Origin: Actinomortierella ambigua
Lineage: Eukaryota > Mortierellomycota > Mortierellomycetes > Mortierellales > Mortierellaceae
NCBI GenBank assembly: GCA_016098155.1
Contig: JAAAJB010000312.1
Coordinates: forward strand, 1 to 41,634
DNA length: 41,634 bases
Reading direction: 5' to 3'
Part shown: one piece after another, positions 1 through 11,910 of the stretch
How the letters are laid out: each line of letters opens with the position of its first letter
Position numbering within the stretch: position 1 is the first letter of the stretch
Made by a program: the position numbers and the translations under genes
Notes under the pieces: generated by a model
Told to the model about the DNA's origin: nothing
Databases searched by the model: none
The model's input: only the letters and a program-made list of their open reading frames with translations

Positions 1-127
1 GTGTGTGTGTGTATGTGCGTGTGCTTGAGAGAAAAAGTGGGCTACGTGAAAGAGAGTGAGAGTGAGCGAAAAGCCAGCCGTGAGAGAGACAGAGACAGAG
101 AGAGAGAGAAAGAAAGAAAAGTGAGAG

Positions 128-161
<34 letters not shown>

Positions 162-195
162 TGTGTGTGTGTGTGTGTGTGTGGCTGTGGTAAGA
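1..195. repeat. GT / GA microsatellite tract
   Basis: The left edge is simple sequence: a GT run, then purine-rich GAGA blocks, then a GA run passing directly into a second GT run near 140-183. It can be read as an open frame, but only as dipeptide-like low complexity, so I do not call it coding. No telomeric TTAGGG-type repeat is present. The stretch up to 506 is AT- and T-run-rich and shows no gene; it is presumably the 3' flank of the minus-strand gene that follows. Confidence 0.9.
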
Positions 196-506
196 GAATG
201 AGATGAGCAAGTTGCATGTCACAGAATGTGGCGGGGGAATGGTGAGAGGTGGAAAGTGGGAGTGGGGGAGAGGGTTGGTGAGAGAAAAAAAATAAAAAAT
301 GGAGATCGTCTGTGTTTTACACGTGCTTTTTATTTTTTTTTTCGTGAGGAGGCCTTCGCTGGGTAAGTCACCACCTTACCAGGGCCCGTTTGCTTCATTG
401 ACGGCCCCGGTGGAGCTGATTCGCTGACAACTGCCCTTTTTTTTTGGTCAACGGTGAGGTCAACGCTCTTCTGCATCAAGCGGGTGGCTTTTGCGTGCAA
501 GAAATC

Positions 507-2414
507 CTAGAATCGAAGAGATGAATGCATGAGTGTTCGATCCGTCTCGTCTGTAGTATTTCTTCTTGCAACCCACATACCATATTTACTTACAGCGTAG
601 CAAAAAAGTTGAGGAAGTGAGTCGTCTTTAAAAAATTTCAGCAGCTCCCTCCTATTGTTAGGGAGAAAACAGCTATAGGCAGATCCGTCATCTTTCCTAA
701 AATGATCTGCGAACAAGACATCTTCGTCCACTCGGATGACGTAGTTAAAATACCCATACATCCCTTTGCAAAACGAAGTAGAGGAACAAAGATTCAGTAA
801 CTTCTCCCTGTGATATCATTCGTTGAATAACGTACACTTTTACAACCTTTGACATACCTTTCGTTTCGGCCATTATCACCCAATTTTCTTCGGCCCTATA
901 GCGCACGTGGCTCCGTAGAATGCTGCATGCATGGAGAGTGTTGTTTTTGTTTTGGGCTGCCATCGCCGATACAGAAGCATCCTCTTTCTTGCACTCAATG
1001 CTGCTCATCGCAGCCACCCTGCCAATAATCTCCTGCAACATAACGACGAATGTCAAATCCGTCTTTCTTCCAGCATCACACACAATTCCCAGATGTGCAA
1101 GCTCCTGTTTCTGCCTCTGGCGCTCAAACTTGGAACACTCCAGCGCCAGCTCCCCAATGCGCGTTTCGAATTCAGCACCCTTGCCAATGACGCGCTTGAT
1201 CACTCCTTGCCAGAGGTTGACACACTCGGCCTCGGAATTAGGCTTTGTATAACCGATCTCGTCGCAGCTTTTTATACACAGAGAAGATCAAAATGAAAAA
1301 TAAACCAAAGTCAGTTGGAAAAACTGCATCACTAATACAAAAAAAAAAAAAAAAAAAAAAAAAACTTACAGGAAGAAGATCGTACCGTACACCTTTTTCT
1401 CTAGTGAACCTTTAGGGGCTTCATTAAATAGTGTAGTAACGTCGCCCAAGAACTGGTCGAAGTCGAACTCTTCTTCCTTCAGATTCTTTGTCAGGTCATT
1501 CATGATCTTGCTGCACTTGTGCTCTGGAAAGTTCCCCCACGTGAATCTGGTTGCGACAATCCGATCCAGGGTTGCTGAAACGTCCCCGATATTGTCCTTG
1601 GAAGTTCTGGCTTCGATCAGAAGATCTTGCATGAGGGTTGATATGTTGTTGAACACCCCAGACAAACAGACCCTACGAAAAACAAAAAAAAAAGACTTAA
1701 TGAGTTCAAAGAGTTCAAAACAAAACAAAATTAGTTTCTCGGGTTCTTGGTTATCACACATACCCTGCCTCGAGCAAACAGTTCTTGTCCTTCTTTTTAT
1801 TGAGCTGGCCCATGTACCTCTTGATAAGGGTCAGCGAACACCAAAACATCGCACGACAGGTGGGAGTCATGCTTTTCATGCTGTCCCCAATGTTGGGATT
1901 CAAGACGGTTGGAATACCTAGGCACTAGATATCACATGCTCAATGTTAGCAAAATCAAACATGAAAGAGATTCATCAACATCATGTTTTTTTTTATACAG
2001 CGGACCTCTTACCAGTTGCGCGTGCGCCAACCTCAGAGCATCCCATGAATCCGGTTGTTCAGGGTCGGTTGGCCCTTGGTCAGTCACGGTGGTGAGGCCT
2101 TTCGGTCGACCAACCGAAGTTAGCTCATTTGTCGCATGCTGTTCAAGGCTAGGCTTCGTTATCCACCTCGCCATCATATCCCGCCAGATCCCGAAGATGT
2201 TAGGCGGGATAGTTTTTTTGTGATCGTGCAAATAGACGAGATACGCGAATATCGTCGCTTGTTGTAGGTTGTTTGTGTCTTCAATGAAGCCTCTAAAGTT
2301 TTTGCCGAGGTTGGAGTAGGGGAAAAACTTCATGATATCCGTCCTCCAAGGATCATCCTTGCTCTTCTTCGTCTCGATAGCCTCTTCATTGGGATTTGAA
2401 GATCGTTTGGACAT
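507..2414 (-). CDS. hypothetical protein, five exons, about 510 aa
   Basis: I do not recognise the family. The model is join(2414..2013, 1924..1764, 1672..1370, 1267..858, 763..507) on the minus strand. All four introns have GT-AG ends (donors GTAAG, GTATGT, GTAAG, GTATGT), and reading phase is kept across every junction, giving 511 codons with the stop. The start is the first ATG of the first exon. The N-terminus has a short basic, Ser/Lys-rich stretch that could act as a nuclear signal. The rest is a soluble mixed alpha-type protein with no visible signal peptide or membrane helix. A Lys/Glu/Asp-rich helical stretch lies in exon 3, and exon 4 has a Glu/Arg/Gln-rich helix that could be a coiled coil. 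The intron between exons 3 and 4 contains a long homopolymer (A on the plus strand, 1340-1364). It is probably a lineage-specific gene. The exon structure is well supported; the function is unknown. Confidence 0.7.
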
Positions 2415-4204
2415 GTTGGGTTATTCAAAGTAGAGGGTAGAGTGCAGAGTGCAAGGGTGTGGAGTGTCAGGTTTGAAAAAAGAAAAAAAGTGGGCAAAGG
2501 CCTTCTTTGGCCGAAAATGTGACATGGGTCTGCATAATGGAAAAGTTCGCGTCACCACTTATCTCCTATCTCATTGGCCGTACACTGGGAAGTGGGAATG
2601 GACATCGAGAGGAGGTATAAACCACAGGTAGAGAACAAAGAAGAGATTTTTTTTTTTTAAAAAAAACCCCCCTGAAGAGCTTCACTGAGTCAAACGCTCT
2701 AGCGGTCTCCAGGTCGGTGTCTGTTCGGCATCTCTATGGTGCAAACCTTGCGGCAAGGGGCCCGTTTTATCTGCCCTGCGATTTTTTTCCGTGTGCACGT
2801 GGCAGCCTAAACACTGAACAGTCACGCCAAGAACGATTACAAATTGGATTCAAGTGGCAATTTTTTCTTTCTCCTCTTTCCCTCACACCTTTTCCTTTCA
2901 CACACCCTTTCACACACCCTTTCCATGCTTGCTGAGGCGCGAGTGTGTTAAATCGTGCGAAAGCACGGTACCGCGGGATCCTAATCTTGGGACCTGCGGC
3001 GACCGCTCAGCCTCAGCATGCGACAGCCAGACCGCCATTAGGCGGCCTGGTCTTTTCGTAACGGCGGTAGCTGCTTTGCAGCCCTCCTCTAGACTTCATC
3101 TGGAGCTAGAGTGGGAGTTGTTCGAAAGGACCTGCTTGGTGCTGGGCCTCCCAAGGTCATGGAGCACCAAGAGGGCTGTCTTCTTTCTTTCCCTCTCTGC
3201 CTTTATCTCTCACTCTGTCTCTCTTGCAGTCTCAACCTGTCTCTGCCTGCCTATGTCTCTCCCTCTAATATTCTCTCTCATACCACACGCATTGATTCTC
3301 CTCACACACTCTCTCTCCTATCACACCCGCACACTCTCTCCCACACGCACACTCTCTCCCACACGCACACTCTCTCCCACACGCACACTCTCTCCTCTTA
3401 CACTCATATGCACATTCTCTCTTTTTCTGTTTTCTGTTTCTTAAGCTCTTTTATCTCTATCTCTCTAACTCTCTCTTTCTCTCGTACTCTCTGCCCCTGC
3501 ATGCAAATAACAGAGTGGAAGACAAATAGCTACGACTGGATGCATCCGAACCTTTTCATCCTGTTATTCCTTCTTCGCTTCCTCTCCCTCTTCGTCTCCT
3601 TCCATCGCACTCCTCCTTGTCATCCGCCTTCATTCCTTCTTCGTCCTCTTCCTCCTTTCAGTCGTCACACTCTTCATCGTTATCCTCATCCTCATCCTCC
3701 CCTCATTTGTAATATAAATATTTTTTTAAGAAACATGTAAACGATTGTTTTGTACAGCCTTATGTGCGTGTGTGATGTAGGTGTGGGTGTGGTTGTATGT
3801 AAAGAGTAAGAGATATGAGATAGTCTTTTTTTGGCGTCTAAATAACGGGTAGGCTTCGTTGTATACTGGTATGCAAAAATGAGATCGCACACACTATCTT
3901 TCCTAACTATCTCTCTTTCCTCACTCTCTTTCTCTTTCCCCACGGTCCTTCCTCTCTCCTTCCTCTCTCTTTCTCTCCCTCTTTCGTCTCTCCCATTCAC
4001 TGCGACCCTTCACGACATCCTCCATAAGCACACCCTCGACCCGATCAGCACATCCCTCCATCACTATCACATCTCTCCATCGCCATCACCGCAACCTCGA
4101 TTCCCATCACGAGATCATTTCCTCTTTGAGAGGGTTGGAAGTTGAGCCTATCCAGGGCCCTTTACGCGGCCATAGGAAAACCATCAACAACCAAGCAGCT
4201 CTCG
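2415..4204. other. non-coding, low-complexity spacer
   Basis: No gene is supported on either strand. From about 3180 to 3700 the plus strand is strongly pyrimidine-rich (CT runs), and several overlapping open frames there are only Ser/Leu/Pro-rich shadows. A second CT-rich block lies at 3890-4000. The open frame leading into 4205 begins after a stop at 4127-4129 and may include extra 5' coding sequence of the next gene. Confidence 0.7.
3327..3396. repeat. 18-bp minisatellite, three to four units
   Basis: An 18-base unit alternating CACAC and CTCTC parts (containing CACACTCTCTCCCACACG) repeats in tandem three to four times, inside a longer CT-rich region. It has no coding support. Confidence 0.85.
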
Positions 4205-7200
4205 ATGGCCTGCAGCAATCAGGCAAAACACCAAAGAACTCCGCCCCCGTCCATACCAAAGCTGTTTTCTACCCGCCAACGCTGCGGCTATCAAGCGCTA
4301 AGGGCCACAATAGCAAGAGAATTAAAAAGTGAAAGGTCAATTGCTGTAAATGTTTATGACGACGAGTTTGTGCGGTTAATGTACCACTGGGTCAATGTGT
4401 TGATAGTGAGTAATCTGCAGCGAGGATATGGTATCGTGATTAGACATCAGAACCTCACTTACTTCATCCCACACTTACATATCATCCACTCCTCTTTTTT
4501 ATTATGTTGCATACACATACTCAGCATGGCACAAAAAGGTCTCGTATGCCTAGCACTCCTACCACAAGTGGCTTTAGCATGGCTATCGACGTCACTTCTG
4601 CTTGCATGGTGGCACAAAAGTATTGACATGGTGAGCACATGTACATCTCGGCTTGCAATGCAATCGCTTCCGCAATCTTTCGAGACTTCGATTCCATGAA
4701 GGTAAATCCATGCGCGCTGATGGTTCATCTTCGGAAGTGTCAATGTTGAAAACGTCCGATCGTTAACTGAATGTGATCATTCCATTCTCATGTGGCTCCA
4801 TAATAGAAAATTCGTTTCAACGATATAAACAACCCTATCCGAGGCAGGACAACGCCTGCTACACCTTACCCTACCACGCAAGTAAGAACCACCGCAGGCT
4901 CCGGATCACAAGGCCCAAGCGGAGGAGCCTCTTATGTGTCAGAGCAGCGCTCACAGGTATGAAATGACATATTGGGCCGAGGAATATAGAGGAAGTTTTT
5001 TTTTTTTTTTTTTGCGACGTGTAACTAACTTGACTTTTACATGGTGTTGGGCAGGCTTCAGCAGGACGCGAGACAAATCCGCATCAGCACGAACCAGGCG
5101 TGGGTTCCTCAGCGGGGGCTCGTGAGAAGGTTAGAGACTGCTTTGAAGACAGCCATTTTACTGCAGTGCGCGCTATTGCAAGACACTCATATTCCAATCA
5201 ACTTTGCTCAAACTCTGATTCTCTAGCAATTCAGGCCCGCATCGTTTGTCGTCTGGTCCGACGCGGAGTACCGTGCGCTCCCGGAGGCTCAACGACTTCA
5301 AAACTGTGTGCGGTACCTCCGTCAAAATAACTTCACTATTGCCACTTTTTTTCTGGCCATTTTCACCACGGACTTGTCCGAGGTGAAGGCTGAAGCAAAC
5401 AAGTTCCTCCATCACAAGAAGCACGAGCTGGTGATGCGCGCCTGGTGGAATAGAATCGGCGAGATGTTACTGCTAGGTGACATGTTCGAGACGGCGCTCG
5501 ACGTTGTCACAGGTGTAGCACGCGGCGAACTTCGTGCTCTGTCTCAAGACACCCAATTCCGCCAGCCGGCCACCAAAGTCACCTGTGCCAGGATGGAGGA
5601 AGTCTCATTGCCCTCACTCTGGCACCAGTTCGAGTCGGCGGCACCTACCCTCGTTTACATTTTGTGTCAATTGCTCGGGTGGTCTACCTCAAGCCAGCTA
5701 AACAAGAGACTTGGCACTGGGAAGCAAAGCGACAAGGCAGGCAAAGGGAAGCGCCTTACACCACATGCCCGGGGCATACAGGAGCTTGAGAGGCGCCAAA
5801 ACCTTTTGAGCCAGGCTAATATCGACACTCGGTTTCAGGAGCCTTGCGACGGCGATCCAACCCTTCTCACAACACTAGGCATGCTGATGTTCAGGACCAG
5901 TAGGGAGTCCAATCTCCTTCAAGTCGTCATGGGGCTCTATCTCAAGAGCTCCCGCTGTCCCCAGCGCCCCATCCAACTTCTCGCTGCCGCTGGTTTGTCT
6001 GTGTCGCCATGGACCATTCATGATATCCTAAGGACGCTCGGCCAGGACGCACAGAGGCGAGCTCAAGAGGCCGCCAAAACATCTGCCGTCCTCGTCGCTT
6101 TTGACAACTTTGAGATATTCGAACAAGCGTACGATCAAGGCCCCGAGAGACGAGACAGATTGTTTCATGGAGCCACAGCAACATTGATCAAGTATGGCGG
6201 TACGACACCTGTCGCTCGTGAGACACCAATCTACCGCCATCCAGTCTTCCCTCGCCCAACTGGACATCACTTTTTGGTCGATTGCACTGATGGCGCCTTT
6301 AAAGGGACTATCAAGTTCCACATTCTCGATGTCCTCAAGCGCCACACTGATGCGACCAAGGGTTGGGATATACAGCCTAGAGTCGTCAATAAGCTTCCTG
6401 TTGAGAAGACGGAGGCTTATCCATTGCCAGCCATGGCGCACAACCAATCCACGCTGGAAGGATTGCGTGATACCGTCGAGGAAATCATTGACAACGTCGG
6501 TTTGGATCGGACGCTTCTAGGCGACGACAAACTCCTTTTGGCCGGCGACCTTTTCACAGTTGACCGCTTGCGCATTCTCACGCGCTTGCGGTCCGAGGAC
6601 GTGTCGCCCTACGACCGTCTAGAATGGGCGATTCCTGTCTTTCAACTCTTTCACCTACAAATGGCAATACGTAATGCTATCCTGAGCACACACTGGGGTG
6701 GCTGCAACATTCCAGGTTCACTCGCGTATCTGGTGAAAAGCACGGGCCGCCGTCGCGTCAACAACATCGGAAAATCCGACCACCATGCCGCCGATCAGTT
6801 TTTGAAACACACGTTTGACGGCATGATTTTGCATTTGTGGGAGGTCGACCAAGCAGGTCGTCCTGAACCACCAGAGACAGGAGCCGACGACGACGCTTCA
6901 CTTCGTAGGGCAAGTCTGGAGGAATTTACCAACAATCTTTTCCACAACATGCACGACCAGGCTTGGCTGGGTTCAAGAAGAAGCGTCGACAGAAACGCGC
7001 TGCTCTTTCTACGCGATACGGCTATATATATCGAGCTCGGCGCGAGCATTCAGGCTGGCGACATTGGACGGTTAACGGAGATCCTTGAGATTGCCACTGT
7101 CATGATGCAGGCAACAGGACGGCAGAAGTATGCGTTGGAGCTACTTCGACTGACGTACCTAATGCGCCATGCCTGGACAGATGAGTGGAAGAAAGCAGTG

Positions 7201-10055
7201 CTCTCCAGCATGCTGGTGAATCCCAACGGCTTCAAGGACTCATGGATACCGACAGACCTCTACCAGGAGCACAACAATTTCTACACCAAAGAGATCTACG
7301 CCCCCAAAAACTCAAACAACTCGTGGAGATACCTGGCCAATATCTCTTGTCTTGCTCGCCTCCTTCCCGACTTGAAGAGAAGATTTGAGAAATCATACGG
7401 AGTCTCATACAACAGCAACTTCCACGCTTACACCACTGCTATCAAGGACGTCGTAAACATCAAGCAGATTTTTGACCGAGTTGGCGTTCTAGGCCATACT
7501 GCCCCCCCGCGAGACCAGGCACTCAACCTGAAGCATGAGGAGGTGCAGGACCTACTCCGTACTGGCAATGAGAAGATAATGGCACCGGATGGAATCAAGT
7601 CTTTTTTGAGCGTTTTTGACATGGACTTTCAACCAAGGCAGCAACCGATGCAGACATCCGTCCAAGTGGATTCAGCGGATGTTGACTTCTATGTCAGCTT
7701 TGCCGTTATCGCCTCCTATCTTCTCGTTCTCCTGATTCACGGTTTACGAAAAGGCTTTAAACCAGCCAACAATCCATTCGTGGTGCCCCCGATTGCAGCG
7801 CCGGTGAGTATTATAAGCCGATATATTAATCTAATCCCTTGCTTGATCCTTCTCCTACCAGCTAACATAACTTATCCTTTTTTTTTTTTTTTTTTTGGAA
7901 ACGTTCTAGGCGCCAATGACATTTGAGAAACATGAGGCGGTCCAGGTGTGCGAGAACCGGCTTGGACACAGACTGAGAGACCATCAATTAGACGTTGCAG
8001 AGTCCATATTTCAGGGTGGTGATTGTTTCTTAATCGCACCTTGCGGTTATGGGAAGTCCGATTGCTTCTTCATCCCATTGATTCTGTGGGATGACCGCAG
8101 CATTCTGATCATCGCGCCGCTAAAATCCATAATGCAACAACATCACAGAGTAAGACAAGGTGGAGGATCAAGAGTGATTGAATGCAATAGTGTCCCCAAT
8201 TTGGTCGCTGATCTAATCCAATCATTATTTCACTTTGCGCTCAAAGACGCTGTCCCGCCTTCTAATACCTAGCATCATTCTTCAAAAAGGCGTTTATATG
8301 AGTTCTGCAGTGATGGACATGTTGACAACAGGGGTGATTCGGGCGATCATAACAACGCCGGAATACATCTTTGAGAACAAGGTGTTCAGGACCCTGTGGG
8401 ACTCAAAGCCTTGGAGAACACGCTTGATTGCAGTGGTGCTGGATGAAGCGCATTGTGCGCTTGACTGGGGCGACACGTTCCGTCCCTTGTACAACCGTCT
8501 CGGAGATCTCCGCACGCTAACATCGGTCCCCATGGTCTCGGTTTCAGCAACTCTGGCTCCCAAAGATGTTCTAGATCTGAAGCAGAAGCTCCACCTACAA
8601 TCCAACGCATTGGTCATCAACATCGGGAACAACAGACCAAATGTGTACTTGGAGGTGCGACGACTCCCCAGATTGTCGATTGAGGGCCTCCGTTTCATCC
8701 TTGACTCAACGAAGACAATCGTCTACGTGGACAAAAGGATTTCGGCGATCGAGATTTTGCGCTTCCTCCTTGCGGTCGATCCTGGCAAGAAGGGCAAGAT
8801 TGCCGTTTACCACTCGCTGATGACGGACGCCTACAAGGAAAGGACCATGAGGCGCTTTGCACAAGGCGAGATCATAGTACTGATCTCAACAGAGGCAGCT
8901 GGTATGGGCTGCGATCTCCGGGATGTTGGCAGGGTCGTCCAGTTCAAATGTCACAAGACCACCAACATGTCAACACTCGTTCAGCGTCTCGGTCGAGCGG
9001 CACGGGATCCTTCAACTCAAGGAGAGGCCATCATTCTCTCGACAGGATTGTCAAAACCTGATTGCCGCTATGTTGAGCGCTTTCTTTCAGGAACAGAGTG
9101 CATGAGAGCAGTCATCAACGAGTATTTCAACAACCCACCGGAAGAACAAAATGCTCACACAAGCCGCTGCTGCAGTTTTTGTGAGAACAAGCGGCAATCG
9201 AAGGGCCAACTGCTGGAGTCATCATCTTCTGTACACCTGGATTCGCCTGAGTTCGCTGGTCCGTCCGGCTTGGCGGAATCATCCGATGCTCCAGACCGTC
9301 TAGATCTTAACAGTCCATTGGAACTTCTTGACTCCCTAGACCCTGCAGACAGTCAAGAGCTATCTCGTTGGCTATCCATGAAGACTGTGTACAAGTTTTA
9401 TGGCCCTGCCAAGGAAAAGAAGAAGATGGCGAAGGAGAAGATTTTGCGCTGGAGAGACATTTTATTCGACACCCATATAAGGATGCAAATACCGTGGGCA
9501 GTAGCCAGTTTTGTTATGGACGACAAGACTGTTGACAAGGTAGTCCGAATGATGTTGCAGGGACAGTCGCCCCATGTTATCGTATCTCGTCTCCCTGAAT
9601 GGTTTTACCTCCACAAGTATGGCGACAAATTTGCCGAGTTTCTCGGCACACTGCAGGAGGGATCACCAAAACTGTCGCTCCCATCACTACCATCGACAGG
9701 ATCGTCAGCACGAAATACGGCGCACCATCTTTTTAGGCGCTCCTTGAAGCGATCGGCACCGCTCTCCTCGATTCCCCCTCCTGATGGTGCAGCCATGTGG
9801 AAACGACACTTGAAAAGGATGCAGGATGACACGGATGACGAGGAGGAATCTGCCGAGCCTACGGAGCCCTTGACCATGGGGCGCAGGGTATTAAGGACGA
9901 CGCAGCCATACACAGATGCTCTTCAATTGAACGAAGGGCTATTCAGCGGCGAAGATGTACTAAGCGATGACGATGGCAAAGATGACGATGAATATCTTCC
10001 TCATGCCGAGTTCTATTCCGACTTCGACGATGATTCAGAAGAAGATTGGGATTGA
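4205..10055 (+). CDS. DUF6589-type domain fused to RecQ-family helicase, about 1701 aa
   Basis: Model: join(4205..4405, 4525..4619, 4848..4956, 5055..5129, 5227..7803, 7910..8149, 8247..10055); every junction keeps phase. The large exon (residues 161-1019) resembles the fungal DUF6589 family: an Asp-Asn pair (D453), a Gly-Asp-Leu-Phe-Thr motif (D601) followed by a His-Leu-Gln-Met stretch, and an Asp-Leu-Tyr-Gln-Glu-His motif (E841). These acids could be an RNase H-like DDE triad; that is inference. The intron 7804-7909 (GTGAGT donor, GCTAAC branch, TTCTAG acceptor) joins it in phase 0 to a RecQ-type helicase. The helicase has Walker A Cys-Gly-Tyr-Gly-Lys-Ser (K1068), DEAH (D1165), a Ser-Ala-Thr motif III, motif VI Gln-Arg-Leu-Gly-Arg (from Q1345), a Cys-rich zinc-binding segment and an acidic tail. 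A hydrophobic stretch lies near residues 979-1002. Exons 1-4 are the least certain part, and the third intron has alternative sites. An unspliced reading gives two adjacent proteins instead. Likely a mobile-element or subtelomere-type gene. Confidence 0.7.
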
Positions 10056-10152
10056 AGTCGTCCTACCCTACCCTCTACTATGCAGTCATCTATACTTGCG
10101 GAGATAAAATGAAGGCGATTAGCGCCATGTTGGTCCTTGCTTGAAGAGCAAT

Positions 10153-10182
10153 AGACAGGTGGGCCTACTCCACCTGTTGTCT
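10153..10182. other. short stem-loop 100 bp after the helicase gene
   Basis: ACAGGTGG and CCACCTGT form a perfect 8-bp stem around a 7-base loop (GCCTACT). The stem can extend with a small bulge (AGAC / GTCT). It lies about 100 bases past the stop codon. It may be a 3'-end structure of the transcript or of a mobile element. No target-site duplication was identified next to it. Confidence 0.5.
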
Positions 10183-10576
10183 TTCAACACCACTGATCAA
10201 AGTTCTTTATTGTGGTTCATAGTTCTACTGTATCGACCAGTCTTGATGTGAGATGAGGACCTCTGCAGCGTCTCCTCCAGTGATCCGGCCTGAGTCGTCA
10301 GCCTTCCTCTCAAAGAACAAAGGAAATAAAAGGGGGGGGGGTGCAAATCGAACTTGTATTTCACACAAACAAAATGCATACTTCCTCCTTTCCTCCCTTC
10401 TCCTTTCCCCCCTTCCTCCACACATGATCATCTCACTCCATTTCCTTTCCCCGGACTCACATGCGTGTGTCAATCATCAGACCTCATTCCAGGAATGGGG
10501 TCTCCTGTCACTGACAGAACTTCTCTCTATCACGTAGCCCACTTTCACTACACTTTCACTACACTTTCACTCTCAA

Positions 10577-10622
10577 GCACACACGCACACACGCACACAC
10601 GCACACACGCACACACACACAC
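10577..10622. repeat. CA / ACACGC microsatellite
   Basis: Tandem CACACG and CA units, directly after three copies of a CACTTTCACTA-like unit. Confidence 0.9.
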
Positions 10623-11411
10623 ATTCAACACGCACAGACCCATATCTGCCAATGAAAATGATGTCGCGCTTCTAAAACACCAAATAATAACGGCTTGCCA
10701 CAATAGCTTGGGAGACTCAGACTGACCCTTCTCCTCCTCTTCCATATTCTGCACACTTTGCGAGCCCCACCCTCCCATTCCAACACATCGCATCTTGGAG
10801 CGTCTCATGCGTCCCATAGAGAAGCATCCACCGCGGCGTACATTCACGCCTTACCGCTGGCCAGCAGTTCAACCCCCCCCCCCCCCCCCCAAAAAAAAGT
10901 GGGCCTTGTAGCGCCTTTCGCCATCCCAAACGCGAAATCTTTCTCAGAGAAGGCCACCTCACGCAAACGCTCCAAAGTGGATCGTAATTCCACTTTTCTC
11001 TCCCCCCCCCCTCCCTCTCCCTTCGCAAGAAAACCAAAAACGCGTCGGCACAAACCTGAAGAGGCTGATGCTGGTTGGAGCTCAGACAGTTCGTGCCAAG
11101 AACAAATTTGATGTTGAACAAAGCCATCAATGAGGGGTGGGATTGAGATAAAATCCTATCAAGCATCGATGATGGTGACAATTGTTTTAGCAACCTGGAA
11201 TCCTGCCAGATCTCTTATTCCTGCACCCCCACCCCCCGTGCTTGTTTGGCTAGACGCGAATAGAAATCCTGTTTTTATAATCATACAAATGCATGTATAA
11301 CTGCTGCTAGACATAATATGCGGTACTGTCAAGTGAGCTCCCTCCCTCACAGGTTCATCTGAGGATGTTGGACTTGGCTAGCCCTCTGCTCAGTCGCTCT
11401 GATAGACTGCT

Positions 11412-11449
<38 letters not shown>
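11412..11449. repeat. CT microsatellite
   Basis: An uninterrupted CT dinucleotide run of nearly 40 bases. Confidence 0.95.
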
Positions 11450-11452
<3 letters not shown>

Positions 11453-11910
11453 TAGTTAGTTATCCCTCGATGCACAGAACTGCGACAGAATGGAGATGGC
11501 TCAAAGATGTGGGCCCTCCCATTCAGTCGCTACCTTTGCTGCTAAGCCAACAGTTCATGCACGCCCCCCAAAGCACAAAGGGGAGGGGGCGGCGGCGGAG
11601 GAAGAAAACATTCATGAACGATTTTGTTTTTGGCAAAGACTACAGACAGGGACATGGATGTATTTTAAGGAAGGAGAGGATCTGTCTCTGAGGAGCTAGG
11701 TTGTGCGTCAATGCCAATGTGTCGTTTTGCAACCCACTGTGCTATTCCACCCCCAACTGTTTTTGCAGTGTAGACTGACGTATATGTCAGGTTCCCCGTA
11801 GAATGGTCCTCCCCCCCCCCCATGCGTGCAGTTCCAACGAACTAGGATGAGGCCACTTCGTCAGCCAATTGTTTGAACCCACCTTTGGGCAACTGTATTG
11901 TCGGTGTTGT

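Larger units (their letters stand above)
10056..11910. other. non-coding spacer with several simple repeats
   Basis: I see no supported gene here. The stretch contains an 11-bp repeat of the ACTTTCACTAC type in about three copies (10536-10571), a CA/CACG microsatellite (10577-10622), a long C run followed by A (about 10869-10898), a second C-rich run near 11003 and a CT microsatellite (11412-11449). Open frames crossing these are low complexity and change frame without splice sites. Confidence 0.75.

Noticed and set aside
1..195. Left-edge repeats considered as telomere or subtelomere marker
   Set aside because: GT/GA simple repeats only; no TTAGGG or CCCTAA units.
3111..3740. Long overlapping open frames across the CT-rich spacer
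   Set aside because: They translate to Ser/Leu/Thr-rich low complexity driven by CT and CACAC repeats. No splice pattern or family resemblance.
4142..4204. In-frame TTG start upstream of 4205 for the DUF6589-RecQ gene
   Set aside because: Non-ATG start is unlikely in a fungal gene. The first ATG in the frame is at 4205, though an upstream exon cannot be excluded.
9605..9913. Minus-strand frame opposite the helicase C-terminus
   Set aside because: Shadow of the helicase coding sequence; no independent support.
10153..10210. Stem-loop considered as a Helitron 3' terminus
   Set aside because: No CTRR end at the right distance and no Rep/Helicase (HUH) motifs in the adjacent protein; the helicase is RecQ-like, not Pif1-like.
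10577..10622. Regular CACACG repeats considered as a CRISPR-like array
   Set aside because: Pure microsatellite without unique spacers, in a eukaryotic context.
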